From NCBI RefSeq assembly GCF_900100705.1, contig NZ_FNCH01000017.1, positions 47,447 through 111,446 on the forward strand: a stretch of DNA of 64,000 nt, read 5' to 3'. Positions 62,948-64,000 of this stretch are shown in pieces (positions within the stretch are counted from its first letter, which is position 1; the number at the start of each line of letters is the position of its first letter). This DNA comes from Pedobacter terrae. Its GTDB lineage: Bacteria > Bacteroidota > Bacteroidia > Sphingobacteriales > Sphingobacteriaceae. The position numbers were made by a program, and so were the translations under genes. A model generated the notes under the pieces. It had not been told where the DNA came from. It made no database searches and was given only the letters and a program-made list of their open reading frames with translations.

Positions 62948-63970
62948 ATGATTGCCACAACAAAATTTTTTATCGGGATCGATGTTTCCAAACCACACTT
63001 CGATATTGCATTGATGGCCGTTGTGAACCATGTAAAACAGGAGATCATAACCGCACGGTTTGACAACACCGCTCCAGGGATAAAGCTTTTAGAGAAGTGG
63101 TTGAAATCACAGAAAACCACATTCAATGAGGACTCCTTGGTTGTTATGGAAAATACCGGGATCTATCACCGTTTAATATGGACTTTCTGCAGCAACAGAA
63201 ATCTGCCCATCCATATTGGCAATGCAGCACATATTAAATGGAGTTTTGGGATAGCAAGGGGTAAAAATGATAAGGTAGATAGTATACGTTTATGTAACTA
63301 TGCATTTAAAGAAGCGGATGATCTAAAGGCCACCCCAGTATTAAATGCACAGTTGTTGCATCTGAAAGATTTTGTATCAGCCAGAACTAAATTGCTTAAA
63401 CAGAAATCCAGCCTTGGTGTATCGATTAAAGAACTTGAGAATGTCAATGATAAATCACATCAGAAACTGATTGAAAAGGCAATGAAAAATGCACTTGATG
63501 GGATCTCGAAATCCATTAAGAATATTGAGGATCAGATCAAAAAGATTATTTCAGAAAACCAGGATTTCAAGCGTAACTATAAACTATTGATCAGTATCCC
63601 CGGGATAGGGCATGTTACCGCAGTGTACCTGATTGGCTGCACGGCAAATTTTGCAGGACAGCCCAGCGGGAAAGAACTGGCCTGTTATGCAGGGGTAGCG
63701 CCATTTGAACACAGCAGCGGTATAAGTATCAAAGGTAAAACCAGGGTACACCGGATGGCGAATAAAGAACTTAAAAGATTGTTGCATATGTGTGCATTAT
63801 CTCTAATTCAACATAATCAGGAATTCAAAGCATATTATAACAGAAAAAAGGATGAAGGGAAGCACAGCATGAGCATAATTAATGCAGTCAGAAACAAGAT
63901 AGCGTTAAGGGTTGCTGCAGTTATAAAAAATCAAGCCAGCTATAAAAATAACTATAAAATAGCTGCTTAA
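62948..63970 (+). CDS. IS110-family transposase (DEDD recombinase)
   Basis: This 340-residue protein has the N-terminal DEDD RuvC-like domain with Asp12 (GIDVSK), Glu68 (VVMENTGIYH) and Asp108/Asp111 (KNDKVDSIRL). The C-terminal Transposase_20 part has LLISIPGIGHVTAV near 213-226 and a Ser (256/257) in EHSSG, the nucleophile of the Tnp domain. All catalytic residues look intact, so it is probably active. Confidence 0.95.
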   Translation: MIATTKFFIGIDVSKPHFDIALMAVVNHVKQEIITARFDNTAPGIKLLEKWLKSQKTTFNEDSLVVMENTGIYHRLIWTFCSNRNLPIHIGNAAHIKWSFGIARGKNDKVDSIRLCNYAFKEADDLKATPVLNAQLLHLKDFVSARTKLLKQKSSLGVSIKELENVNDKSHQKLIEKAMKNALDGISKSIKNIEDQIKKIISENQDFKRNYKLLISIPGIGHVTAVYLIGCTANFAGQPSGKELACYAGVAPFEHSSGISIKGKTRVHRMANKELKRLLHMCALSLIQHNQEFKAYYNRKKDEGKHSMSIINAVRNKIALRVAAVIKNQASYKNNYKIAA

Positions 63971-64000
63971 AATTTGTTTTTATCATAACAATCATTTCGA

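Larger units (their letters stand above)
62772..64000 (+). mobile_element. IS110-family insertion sequence (right end possibly beyond the window)
   Basis: The element includes the structured non-coding left part and the 340-codon transposase. IS110 elements lack terminal inverted repeats, so the left border could lie anywhere in 62604-62772. The right border is after 63970 and may be past the window edge. The rest of 62604-62771 is AT-rich, and I saw no gene in it. Confidence 0.8.

Noticed and set aside
1..64000. CRISPR arrays and tRNA/rRNA genes
   Set aside because: No evenly spaced direct repeats with unique spacers and no tRNA-like cloverleaf or rRNA-like stretch were seen on either strand.

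Overview
The window looks like chromosomal DNA of a Bacteroidota bacterium, most likely Sphingobacteriaceae (Pedobacter-like). Supporting signs are low GC, a gldB homologue beside nadE, DUF4251, DUF2027-Smr and TIGR02117-type proteins, many Bac-type lipoproteins, a periplasmic tricorn-like protease, TAnnTTTG-like promoter boxes, and intergenic palindromes of the GTCAT...ATGAC type common in this group. No rRNA, tRNA or CRISPR array was seen. Most genes are housekeeping or envelope functions, in short operons on both strands.

Layout. 1-6.1 kb: the end of a probable lspA, an M57-like metalloprotease lipoprotein, an OsmC protein, a porin-nadE pair divergent from gldB, and a patatin phospholipase. 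6.1-11.1 kb (minus): gcvT, a DUF1016/YhcG nuclease and comB, then rnhB with a glycosyltransferase. 11.2-12.9 kb: a TfoX-N protein and two secreted proteins, one with an internal duplication. 13-25.2 kb (minus): glutaminyl cyclase, yraN, dnaG, a GDSL esterase, an M20 amidohydrolase, a SPOR protein, a PEGA lipoprotein and secA. 25.3-31.2 kb: Smr/DUF2027 and rsgA, divergent from fumC, then a small envelope operon ending in an S1/P1 nuclease. 31.3-41 kb: a lipocalin-like lipoprotein, LMW phosphatase, ThuA protein, ceramidase-like protein, GH29 fucosidase, rhomboid, methyltransferase and tricorn-like protease. 41.1-44.4 kb: a glycosyltransferase operon with a second DUF1016 nuclease inside it. 44.6-53.4 kb: a DJ-1/PfpI protein, a kinase-fold-like unknown, a serine hydrolase, two tandem LpxL-type acyltransferases and typA.

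53.5-59.9 kb holds the most system-like locus. It has two alpha/beta esterases, a RimK-like ATP-grasp ligase with a lysine-rich tail, a GCS2/YbdK carboxylate-amine ligase, a class I glutamine amidotransferase-like protein and an ATP-grasp-like protein. This resembles the amidoligase operons predicted to build small non-ribosomal peptides. Next come a FeoB-associated small protein, a Crp/Fnr regulator, YceI and pirin. The window ends in an IS110-family element whose upstream non-coding region folds into successive hairpins, a candidate bridge RNA.

The other notable signal is in the two DUF1016/YhcG genes, 35 kb apart. Both carry pairs of short DNA palindromes, in frame, in the same inter-domain linker. 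The palindrome sequences differ, but each has a 3-nt loop starting at the third base of a Thr codon. Intergenic space also carries at least three families of dispersed palindromic repeats.
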